This document shows, in pieces, positions 10,201-22,200 of a stretch of 64,000 nucleotides of DNA. The position numbers and the translations under genes were made by a program. This DNA is from Aquatica leii. Taxonomy: Eukaryota; Arthropoda; Insecta; Coleoptera; Lampyridae. Each line of letters begins with the position of its first letter. The first letter of the stretch is position 1. A model generated the notes under the pieces. That model was not told where the DNA came from. It saw only the letters and a program-made list of their open reading frames with translations, and ran no database searches. The DNA lies in contig CM069437.1 of NCBI GenBank assembly GCA_035610365.1, positions 32,879,507 through 32,943,506 on the forward strand. Reading direction: 5' to 3'.

Positions 10201-13200
10201 TGATCTTTTAGGAATAATTTAAGACTAAGTTTATTAAATTCTGCCTACTAAAACCAAAGTCATATATATTTTTATAAAACCTTATATATATTTATGATTA
10301 TAAGCGACTTTCGGCTTAGACCGCGTCGTAGTTAAACACCCAGACTTAGGCTTGGTCCTAGTCTCTTCTTGAGAGCCAAAAGAAGAAGTAGAACTTGGCC
10401 TTTGCTGTATTGTCGTTCGTGAACCCAAAGAAATTGACGTTTCGCAAGACATTGCAGCTTGCATCTTCATAGTGGTAAATGTCACTAACTAAGACGCGGT
10501 CTAAGCCGAAAGTCGCTTATAATCATAAACATAACAACCGCGAAAGCTTAAGTTTTTTTACCTTACATATAGCCTAGCCTATTATTTGTGGTCATTTTTG
10601 ACTAGCTATCGTTGCAATAAATCATGTTTATTTTTTATGTTTTTGGGTCGAGATTGTTTTGGTGAAAAGTTAGTGAAATGAAAGTTACTTTTATTTTTTG
10701 ACATTCTTTTTTTCTCTATTTTTAAAAAGTTGTTTAAAATGTCTCGTGTACAAACAAAAGTATACAAAAAACCTAAAAATGTTGGTAAACCTAAAGTTTT
10801 GCAGTTTGAAAATAATCTTACTTCCAGTGAAATTAGGCCTATATCACCTACTGGAAATTCACTCTCAACAAAAGAAAGTTCTTTCAAGACGAAAATAAAG
10901 AAACATCTTATTGAATATAACAGTTATAATCTGAAAATGAAGAATGTTTTAGTATTGTTAGCAGAAAAAGTTTGCAGACTATGTTACCTGAAATAGCAAT
11001 TTGTAAACAATCCGGTGGTTCTCTTTCGATTTCATCTGAACTTAGGGTAGGGTTACGATTGAAAATTAAAGTGCAGTGTATTGAGTGTAATATTAATGTG
11101 TCTAAATATAATGACTCAAAATTAGATAATAATAAATCAGAAATAAATACTAGATTAGTGGATTTCGTTGTGTGGGTAAAAGCCAACACTTACTTACCCA
11201 CTCCTCCAAATTTCAGATACTATACAAAACCTTTGTGTGAGCAGCTAATAAAGCATGTAAAAAAGCCATGAATGATGCTGTAGAACAATCTGTCAATGAA
11301 AATGATGACAGTACAGACATTGCAGCAGCTTTTGATGGGATCTGGCAAAAGCGAGGTCATAAATCACAAAATGGTGTTATTACTGCAACAAGTGTTACAA
11401 CTGGAAAAGTTATTTAATGTGAAATATTGTTTGGTAATAAATGGAGTGGTAGAATGTTTTCGTAGATCTCAATCCCTTCACAATGTTCGATATAAATATT
11501 TTCTTGGCGATGGTGATACTAAATCATTTTCAAGATTATGAAATTAAAAAATTAAGAGTGTGTAGGCCATGTGTAAAAAAGAATGCTCACTAGCTTTGGA
11601 AATTAAAAACAAAATACCCAGGGGAAGTTAGCCATAACTTTTCATCCATAGATTTCTACCGAGCGCGCACCGAACACACGTTCTTATTTTCAATGTGAGA
11701 GATGAATTTCTTGAGAAAATTTCTTAGTAAATCGATAGTATGAATAGTAGACCACAAAACAATTAAATAATTGCTACAATACTTTTCCTTCGAAATAAAT
11801 AAATCATAATTTCAAAGAAGTCGTTGCGCGTCTTCACATAAAATTTTTTCTAACTCAAAAAGTATGTTTTTTATTTCGATAATTTTCTTGCAATAGATAA
11901 ATGGATCTATAATCAACACAATATCAAATAATTGGAGGGGTGTTTTTTGTTTAAAGCAAATTATTTAATTTCAAAGTTGAGCCATAACTTTTCACCGTAT
12001 CCGTCACGCGTCTACGCCTAAAAAATTTTCTAACTCAAAAAGTATGTTTTTTATTTCAATAATTTTTTTGCAATAGATAAATGGATCTATAATCAACACA
12101 ATATCAAATAATTGGAGGGGTGTTTTTTGTTTAAAGCAAATTATTTAATTTCAAAGTTGAGCCATAACTTTTCACCGTATCCGTCACGCGTCTACGCCTA
12201 AAAAATTTTCTAACTCAAAAGTATGTTTTTTATTTCAATAATTTTTTGCAATAGATAAATGGATCTATAATCAACACAATATCAAATAATTGGAGGGGTG
12301 TTTTTTGTTTAAAGCAAATTATTTAATTTCAAAGTTGAGCCATAACTTTTCACCGTATCCGTCACGCGTCTACGCCTAAAAAAATTTCTAACTCAAAAAG
12401 TATGTTTTTTTATTTCAATAATTTTTTTGCAATAGATAAATGGATCTATAATCAACACAATATCAAATAATTGGAGGGGTGTTTTTTGTTTAAAGCAAAT
12501 TATTTATTTTCAAAGTTGAGCCATAACTTTTCACCGTATCCGTCACGCGTCTACGCTTAAAAAATTTTCTAACTCAAAAAGTATGTTTTTTATTTCAATA
12601 ATTTTTTTGCAATAGATAAATGGATCTATAATCAACACAATATCAAATAATTGGAGGGGTGTTTTTTGTTTAAAGGAAATTATTCAATTTCAAAGTTGAG
12701 CCATAACTTCGTGCTGTTTGGGAAGTTATTAAATATGTAAGAGATAAAACGTATTGCTTATCGAGCAGTTCAGATTCGTACTAATTAAAATTACGTTTTT
12801 AATAATTTTTTTTTTCATGGATGAAAACAAATTCACATTATGCAAGCCGAAATTAGAAGTGAAACTTGTATGTTTAAATTCTAATTTTAAAACTGATTAT
12901 ACACTGTCTAGTTCTTCTTTCATGTTTTATACAGTACAGGTTTTTTAATACTTACATTGGGACTAGGGGTTTTTGATAACAATAACAGAATCATAACAAA
13001 ATCCGAAATAAAAACATGTTTATTGGTTAGAAAGGAGTAAGTAAATACATAAAGTGTGTATCTTATACTCATTAGCCTAGAACATATAACATCATTATAA
13101 AAAAAAAATGTCAAAATAAAATATATAATGAAACATTTAAAAAACTCAAAATTTTGAGAAAATAATACGAAAATTGGTCATAGCTAATTTCAAAAATGCT

Positions 13201-16200
13201 TCAATTAGAACGTAATAATTTCGAATGTAATTACTTGTATTCATAAATCGTATAGTAAGTAAATTTAGTTCGGTTATTAACTAATTTAAAACCGTAACCG
13301 TCGGGTTATGTAACTTCGGTTAAGAAGTAATTATACTGACTTCCAGAAAAACTGCAACACCTAGAACTTGTTGAACGATTTTATTAAAATTTTTAGGAAA
13401 CGTCTATTTTCCTGAAACAAAGTGATGATTAAAATTTAAATAAAATATAGCCAGTAGTTTTTTGTTTTTTCTCTTTTGTTTCCATAGTAACAATAAATTT
13501 GAAGTAGTAGACCATTTAGTAATTCTCAAGTTTGCAAATTTCTGTTGTTTGTTCACAATTTCATTCAGAACTTGATAACAATGCCGAGAGTACGTCAACA
13601 TCAACATTTTGTCCAATTAAATAATTTTGAACGTGGCCGTATTATTGGTATGAGAGAGGCCGGACTTTCGCTAAGAGAAATTGCTCGTCGTGTAAACCCA
13701 AATGTTTCATCGGTATTGAGATGTTGGTCTAAATGGTCCGAGGAAGAGGTTCAACATCGTCGCTGTGGGTCTGGACGTCCTCGGAGGACTACAGATCGCG
13801 AAGAACGTCGCTTAAGAGTTTTGGCCATAAGAGACAGACTTTCAACAACTCGATTAATTGCAAATGATTGGATGAGAGGTATAGGACTCAGAATGTCAAT
13901 GTCATCTGTTTATCGCCGGATAAGATCTTATAGGTTGCGTTCATATCGTCCATTTTTATGTCTTCCCCATACAGCACTTCACCGTCTACGCAGACTAAAG
14001 TGGACCAACGAAAGGGTTAATTGGGCGCAAGAATGGCATCAAATTGTGTTTAGTGACGAATCCCGATTTTGCTTGCGGACCCACGATGGTCGTAGGAGGG
14101 TCAGACGGATGCGTAGAGATCGTAAAAATTCAACATTTTTTGTGGAACAACACAGCCCTTACTTAAGGAGTTACGATATGGGGTGCAATATGCTATGGTT
14201 GCAGATGACCCTTGGTCTTTATTGACGGCAACCTAAACGCAGCTGGTTACATTGCTAATATGCTACAACTATATCTTCAGGGGCTGCAAAATCTCATTTT
14301 CCAGCAGGATAATGCGCGCCCTCATACGGCAAGAGCGACAAAACGGTTTTTGGAAGAAGCTAACATTGCGGTCCTCTCATGGCCTGCTCGGTCGCCTGAT
14401 TTTTCGCCCGTTGAACATGTATGGGATATGATTGGTAGGCGACTGGGTAATTTACCACACCCTCCAGATAACTTACACGATCTCCAGCTACGGATTCTAG
14501 AAGATTGGGACGATATACCACAAGCAGCTATAGATTACTTGATTGATAGCATGCCAAGACATCTAAATAAGTGCATTACAAATGGTGTCGGAGCAACTCA
14601 TTATTGAAAAAACTTTTTGAGCTTTTGTTGTTTTGTTTTTAAATTTTAATCATCACTTTGTTTCATGAAAATAGACGTTTCCTGAAAATTTAAATAAAAT
14701 CGTTCAACAACTTCTAGGTGTCGAGGTGCAATTTTTCTGGAAGTCAGTATATGTCAGTAGCCCTTGAGTTACTCACTAAACGATCTACACCTATTATGTA
14801 TCTACCAATTTGTCATTATCCTAACAGAATGATTTTATCCAGAATGTCTTTCTTTACAAAGGGCTACTATTCAACGTTACGGTGAATCGTACTTTTTGAG
14901 TTGGAAAATTTTTTAGGTGTAGACGCGTGACGGATACAGTGAAAAGTTATGGCTCAACTTTGAAATTGAATAATTTCCTTTAAAAAAAAAACACCCCTCC
15001 AATTATTTGATATTGTGTTGATTATAGATCCATTTATCTATTGCAAAAAAATTATTGAAATAAAAAACATACTTTTTGAGTTAGAAAATTTTTTAGGCGT
15101 AGACGCGTGACGGATACGGTGAAAAGTTATGGCTCAACTTTGAAATTAAATAATTTGCTTTAAACAAAAAACACCCCTCTAATTATTTGATATTGTGTTG
15201 ATTATAGATCCATTTATCTATTGCAAAAAAAATATTTAAATAAAAAACATACTTTTTGAGTTAGAAAATTTTTTAAGCGTAGACGCGTGACGGATACGGT
15301 GAAAAGTTATGGCTCAACTTTGAAATTAAATAATTTGCTTTAAACAAAAAACACCCCTCCAATTATTTGATATTGTGTTGATTATAGATCCATTTATCTA
15401 TTGCAAAAATTATTGAAATAAAAACATACTTTTTGAGTTAGAAAACTTTTTAGGCGTAGACGCGTGACGGATACGGTGAAAAGTTATGGCTCAACTTTGA
15501 AATTAAATAATTTGCTTTAAACAGAAAACACCCCCCCAATTATTTGATATTGGGTTGATTATAGATCCATTTATCTATTGCAAAAAAATTATTGAAATAA
15601 AAAACATACTTTTTGAGTTAGAAAATTTTTTAGGCGTAGACGCGTGACGGATACGGTGAAAAGTTATGGCTCAACTTTGAAATTAAATAATTTGCTTTAA
15701 ACAAAAAACACCCCTGCAATTATTTGATATTGTGTTGATTATAGATCCATTTATCTATTGCAAAATAATTATTGAAATAAAAAACATACTTTTTGAGTTA
15801 GAAAATTTTTTAAGCGTAGACGCGTGACGGATACGGTGAAAAGTTATGGCTCAACTTTGAAATTAAATAATTTGCTTTAAACAAAAAACACCCCTCCAAT
15901 TATTTGATATTGTGTTGATTATAGATCCATTTATCTATTGCAAAAAAATTATTGAAATAAAAAACATACTTTTTGAGTTAGAAAATTTTTTAGGCGTAGA
16001 CGCGTGACGGATACGGTGAAACGTTATGGCTCAACTTTGAAATTAAATAATTTGCTTTAAACAAAAAACACCCCTCCAATTATTTGATATTGTGTTGATT
16101 ATAGATCCATTTATCTATTGCAAAAAAATTATTGAAATAAAAAACATACTTTTTGAGTTAGAAAATTTTTTAGGCGTAGACGCGTGACGGATACGGTGAA

Positions 16201-19200
16201 AAGTTATGGCTCAACTTTGAAATTAAATAATTTGCTTTAAACAAAAAACACCCCTCCAATTATTTGATAAAATGTTGATTATAGATCCATTTATCTATTG
16301 CAAAAAAATTATTGAAATAAAATACATACTTTTTGAGTTAGAAAATTTTTTAGGCGTAGACGCGTGACGGATACGGTGAAAAGTTATGGCTCTACTTTGA
16401 AATTAAATAATTTGGTTTAAACAAAAAACACCCCTCCAATTATTTGATATTGTGTTGATTATAGATCTATTTATCTATTGCAAGAAAATTATCGAAATAA
16501 AAAACACACTTTTTGAGTTAGAAAAAATTTTATGTGAAGACGCGCAACGACTTCTTTGAAATTATGATTTATTTATTTCGAAGGAAAAGTATTGTAGCAA
16601 TTATTTAATTGTTTTGTGGTCTACTATTCATACTATCGATTTACTAAGAAATTTTCTCAAGAAATTCATCTTTCACATTGAAAATAAGAGCGTGTGTTCG
16701 GTGCGCGCTCGGTAGAAATCTATGGATGAAAAGTTATGGCTAACTTCCCCTGGGTAAACAAAATTGGGGCGTACTAAACTTCAAGATGAAAAAACAATTG
16801 GTGGTCAAGGTCGACTAACAGAAGCAGCCATTTATACTATTCAAAACTAACCATGGTTCAAAACTACTATGGACTTGCAATAAGAAGAAACACAAACAGC
16901 TTACAAGAAATGAAGCAAGATCCGGCTCACGGTGTCTGTTCAAAAAGTGAGAATACTTGGTGCAAGTAGCAACCAGCAGTATTAAATAAAACCCAGTATG
17001 ATCATAACAAACATACCCATTTACCATTTGCTGTTAAAGACCTGGCTAATCATGACCTATTGAAAAAGTGTTTACTTTGTGGTACGAAATCCCAAATGAA
17101 TCGGTCAATAGTGTTATATGGTCCAGAATTCCAAAAAATAACTTTGTCATGCTAAATACTCGGAAGTTAGGTGTTTATATGGCTATATCTACTTTCAACA
17201 AACGTAATATCACTAAGTGTTTAGTTCTAAGTAGCTTAGGAATCACACCAGGCAATTATTGTGTCAAAGCGATGCGTAAACTAGATGAAGTGCGAATAAA
17301 GTGAGATATCAACTGATTTACTCAACAAAAAATGTCGCCAAAAGACTAGTTTAGCTAAAAGAAAGTTTGAAGACCTATATGAAGAACAAGAAGATGCAGA
17401 AAATCCAAGTTATGGAAGTGGAATGTATTAAACCTATAAGAAAATGTAATATAAATTTTGTTTTCGCTCTCCTGAAAAATGACTTTTTTTACATAAAGGC
17501 ACATTTATCTAAGAAACTAAAAGTGATATCTCAATCATTTTTTAGAGATGTTTTCTTTCTATACTAATACATATTTTAACATGAGGGTTTTTAGAGTTTG
17601 CTAGAATTTTCATACTTACGGTCATTTATAATAAAGAAGAACTCTTGAAATTTGAAACTATCTAACAACTTAAAAAAATTAAGTTTATCTCTTATATTGG
17701 TTGAGAAAAATGTACCTTAAGTATGTCAATTTAACATTGGCGGCATAGGGATAACCGACCCCTCTTAAAGTGCCAAACATCTTCAACTCAAAGTCTTCTT
17801 GATGACATAAATTTATAAAATAAATAAAAAAGAACAGTGAATCAATCAATAATGTATTCTCCGTCATTGTTTACGACCGGCTTCCATCTATCGACCAATT
17901 AGATGATACCGTTTGGCCAAAAGTTATTTGATCATGTCTCGAAGGTATGTCTCCATTTGGTTTGATACGGAGCGGAAAAGGAGATAAACATTTGGCGCAA
18001 GATTCGGAGACTACGAAGGATGCCGAAGAACCTGGACGAGATAGCGTTGTTCTTCTCCACCATTTTCTACTAAAAGACACCTTCAGAGTCATACCAAACG
18101 GAAATCATTGTCTTCTTAGGATGAAGATCTTGACTTCGTCGTATCTCCTAAAAGCTGTTCACTTATTTCTATGCCTCATACTGGCGTAAAGATACCATTT
18201 CTCATCTATGACAATACGGCACAGAAAATGTTGGTTGTGTGTGTTGGTCAAGATGGTCAAAAGCAATTTGAAGGCGATTTTCTTTGTTTTTTTCGAGTAA
18301 AATTCATGGAGTGAAGATGGTGACCGAAGGCGAGTTTGACGACCATCCTCCCTTAGAAATACTTCGAGGCGATCTTAGTCGAAGTCGGCCGGAGCGGTGC
18401 ATGTCGTCAATTTTGAACTTTATGAACCATCATACTATATACACGTTGCAACCATCTCGTGCTGCTTCTGTTGGTTTTTGATCACGACGAAAGGCGAAAT
18501 AGAGCAGATGTCGAAAACGGGGTTTCTTGTTGTTTGTTGTTTGATTTGCGTATCTTCGTACAATTTTGCGATTAATATTGAGTCAAAACATGTAAGCAAG
18601 GTTTTGTCTCGTTTAGCTTTTCCAGATAGATTATCTACGCTTTTTCGACTCTTCTACTGCGGAGTAGTTTCATTACGAGTTCTTACTCTAGAGTCTTTAA
18701 GTTCTTTATGATTAGTCTGTTTAACGTATAAAAATTCATTTTCTTCTTACACAAACTCTTCATAATCTTCGTTATTTTTGACTTTGTTATGTTTGTTCTG
18801 ATTTTTGTACATTTACGTCGTTCTAAACTTTCAATCTTTCACCTAGTCTTTTCACACTTTTATTTCGTACTCATTTTTTTCATAATATTAATTCCTGCAC
18901 TCTTGTTCGTACTCCAATTTTCTGTTTCATTTTTTCCACCATTTCTTCACGATTCTGCATTTAAACACTTCCTCCTCTTCGTGTATTATTACACAGTAGA
19001 GTAATTTTTCTTTTCTAAAAGATCTTTTTCAATCTGCTTTACCAACTCTTTTCTTTACCACATGTAAAATACTGTCTTTGTTATCATGTCTTATCCTGTA
19101 TCTTAATTGAGTAGATTATTCTACTGCTGTTATTTTCCTTCGTTTTCTCTAATTTTACTAAAAAATCTTCTAGGATTCTCTTTCATCATTTCATTCATCT

Positions 19201-22200
19201 TTCTTGCTTTGTCACCAGAACCACGTCATCTACGTCTGCTTCGTCTTGACTCAAACCGATCTTAATCGAAATTTCTGGCTTATGTATTGGGTGCTTGTTT
19301 GCTTATTTATTTTCTATAATAATTTTCGAAGGAAGCCTTTAGGTCAATGTACAGTGTGATTTCAACATGTACAGTGTCGATCGCTCTTTTACCCGTCCCG
19401 AATCCTGTTCAACATATTTCTTCTTTTTAATCTATCTTCCAAAAAGTATATTTTGACGTCGTGTTTAAAAAACTCGCTCTTCTATAGTTTGTGTTTTATC
19501 TTGTTTGTTACTTGTATCATTCTCTATCGACTTTGTTATTAGTGTTTTCTTTTCTTTGAAATCTTCTTTTCTTATTCCATTTTTCTTATTCTATGCATTT
19601 CTTCTTTCAGCAGTTTTAAAAATTACTTTCTCAACTCTTTTTACTAAAACTAAAACTTTTATTTCTAACTTTTTCTGAAGAGCTGATTCGTGTTAGTTTT
19701 TATTGATTTACAAAAAAAAATCTAATAAAACTTAAGAAAAAGCTCTCTTTTTTTCTTAAACAACTCTTACCTTTGACGTATTTTTTTGGAAGATTAAAGT
19801 AATTAAATACATATTTAAATTATTAACTGCAGCTGATGTAATATAAATCGATCGCAAGAGCAAATCAGGTTTTGAGCTCTGCGGTTTTAGAATATTTGTT
19901 TTTAATAAGAGGCTAGAGAAAGACAGTATCATAAATTCAAAAATCTTTAAGAAAACGAACTGTATAAATAAATAATGAAATCAGAACGGTTTACATAACG
20001 ACATTGAAACTGAAACTGATTAGTTTGTTTATCGAAAAAAATAAACATTTATTATGTCTTTATTTGGTTTGATATTATTTAAGAATGACTATTGTAATAA
20101 CATTCTAAGAAAAAAAATGCTTTTGTAAGTATAAAATTTCACTACAGACGAAGATAATGAAACTGCAGACATCAAAACGTAATTCGCACGTGCGACCGGT
20201 TTATATTACATCAGCTGTAATTGATAATATAATTGCTTGTTTATATTTTCTTATCTTAACCTTTGTTGAAAAAACGTCTATGGATTTATCACCGTAAAAT
20301 TGTTTAAAACGAGTAAATGAAGGTAAAAAAATTCCAAAAGTTCTTGTTTTGAAGGTTATCTTAGAATTAATTTTTGTAAATCAGTTTCTAACGGTTGATC
20401 CGATTTTATGCCTTTCTTTTATTTAAATTTTCTAATTTTTTCGCATGTATCTGTGTATTTGCTATTGCAAAATCCCAATTCTCTTATGTATTTGGTATAA
20501 TGTGGTGCCTTCCTTTTTTTACCATTTTGTATTTTCTACCCTCTCGGCACATTTTCCGCATTATTTACTTTAACTTGACTTTTTTTTATATTCTCCCATT
20601 TTTCGTCCATTCTCTTCGATTAGATTTTTCTTTCATAATCCATGTTTATGTTCTTTCTTTTTTTGTTTTTGTTTGTTTTCGTGCTTTCTGATATTAAGTT
20701 TTTTTGTATTTATTACCTCATTTGTTCTTTTTCCTAGCATATTGTACTTTAGAAGTCAAAGTAGCTCGTGAAGGTGTCTGCAGTAACTAAGTATTCCTGG
20801 TTCTCAAGTGGAACAAGTCTCACACAGTTGTAGGGTAGAATGGAGTAATTGCGGTCACTTAAAGAAATTTGGACATAAATATCAAATATTATAAAACATA
20901 TTTATTCTGATAGAAAAAAAATTACTCTAAGTTGTGAGATACAAGACGAACTGAAAATCTAACATTTGTTGGTAAAAACTATTAAGTCCAAAAAAAGTGA
21001 CGGTATTGTAACATTTGGGTATTACCGGTGATAGCATGGACAATACCGGTCACATACAAAAAACTCAAACTTATCCGGTTGAAGAATTCTTTGTAGAACA
21101 CATGCAGCATGTCTATTGTTCACATATGACACACCTGTACCACATCTGGTTATTTTCATTATCACTATTTCAATATCAGAGTGGGATGATGTTGAATTCT
21201 GATTTTTTTCTAGTTTTGAATTTCGTTTCGGTAGTGACGAGCTTCACATTTGGTATTTTGGCGCTGGCGCTGCTGGTTCTCTCAGTCAAATTTAGTATTT
21301 TCCTCTTGGTTTCGTCAAGACTTTTTATTTTAACTATTTCACACTTGGTCTTCTCCAGTTTTGCTTTCTTCTTTTTTCCTTTTATTCCAATGAGTCTTTT
21401 AGTGGTGTAGAAGTTAGAATACTCGAGTACTGTTTAGGTCCTCTGTTCGGCTTTCTTTTTGGGTTTTTTCTTTGGTTTTCGAAGGAGATCTTCAACACTG
21501 CAATTGAGAGAAGGTGCTGCTTTTGAAGTCGGAAGGAATTGCCTTTGGCAGCAGGTTTATTATCCGAAGAGCAACATTGCTGAAATCTTCCTACAAGTTC
21601 TTGGGTTAGATTTTGGAATTCCTGTTAACAAAATATCTTTGTTAACTTTAGTCTCAACTCAATCATCAAGGACTGATATTTCTTTTAGGTCACATAAAGC
21701 ATTAGCTTGACTTCTCTTTCCCACTGATGCAGCAAGAGCAAAGGCTTTTCAAAACAGTGAGGCAACTTCATATGGAAAATTGCTCTCATTTGACGATGGA
21801 GTTGAGTGTTCCATAGAATGCAACGTCTTTGCGTCTTTTGACTTATCTTACAGTTTTGAAATATTCTTGTCAAGCCTTTTCTTTTTAATTTTTATTAGTT
21901 TTGGAGTTTGTGGGTTTCGATCTGCGTGTACTTAAGGTGTGATCTTGTAACACTGGAGTGGGGTATTTGGAGGGGTGGTAGGTGAACATGTGATACACTT
22001 TCAATTCGAATTTGAACTTGATGGATTCATTTGGTTTTGTATAGCAATTTTTTTTGTGAAACAATTTTTTTTAGCATGTTCTCGGTTGACAATCAAATTG
22101 ATCGGGGAAGAGTTTAATTTGACTTACACTACCGTTTATGAGATTTTTGCCAATGAACTAAGGACGAGAAAAATTGCTCAAAATAAACTTTTTTCGTCAT

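Larger units (their letters stand above)
11617..16754. mobile_element. 5.1-kb foldback-type DNA element with satellite-like tandem repeats in its inverted arms
   Basis: Outer ends are perfect inverted repeats beginning CCCAGGGGAAGTTAGCC, flanked by TA on both sides (11615-11616 and 16755-16756), suggesting a TA target duplication as in Tc1/mariner-related transposition. Each arm has about 200 bp of unique outer sequence, then tandem ~180-bp units: five on the left and nine full plus partial on the right, in opposite orientation. The middle is non-coding except for a nested Tc1 element (13334-14749). Without the Tc1 it would be about 3.7 kb, with no transposase of its own, so it is presumably non-autonomous. 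Confidence 0.85.

Noticed and set aside
12000..16500. CRISPR-like array
   Set aside because: Units of ~180 bp without unique spacers in inverted arms of a transposon in a eukaryotic intron; not CRISPR.
18789..20691. Several Phe/Leu-rich + strand frames that look like membrane proteins
   Set aside because: They arise from the T-rich strand of a decayed purine-rich coding region on -; no start, splice or family support.
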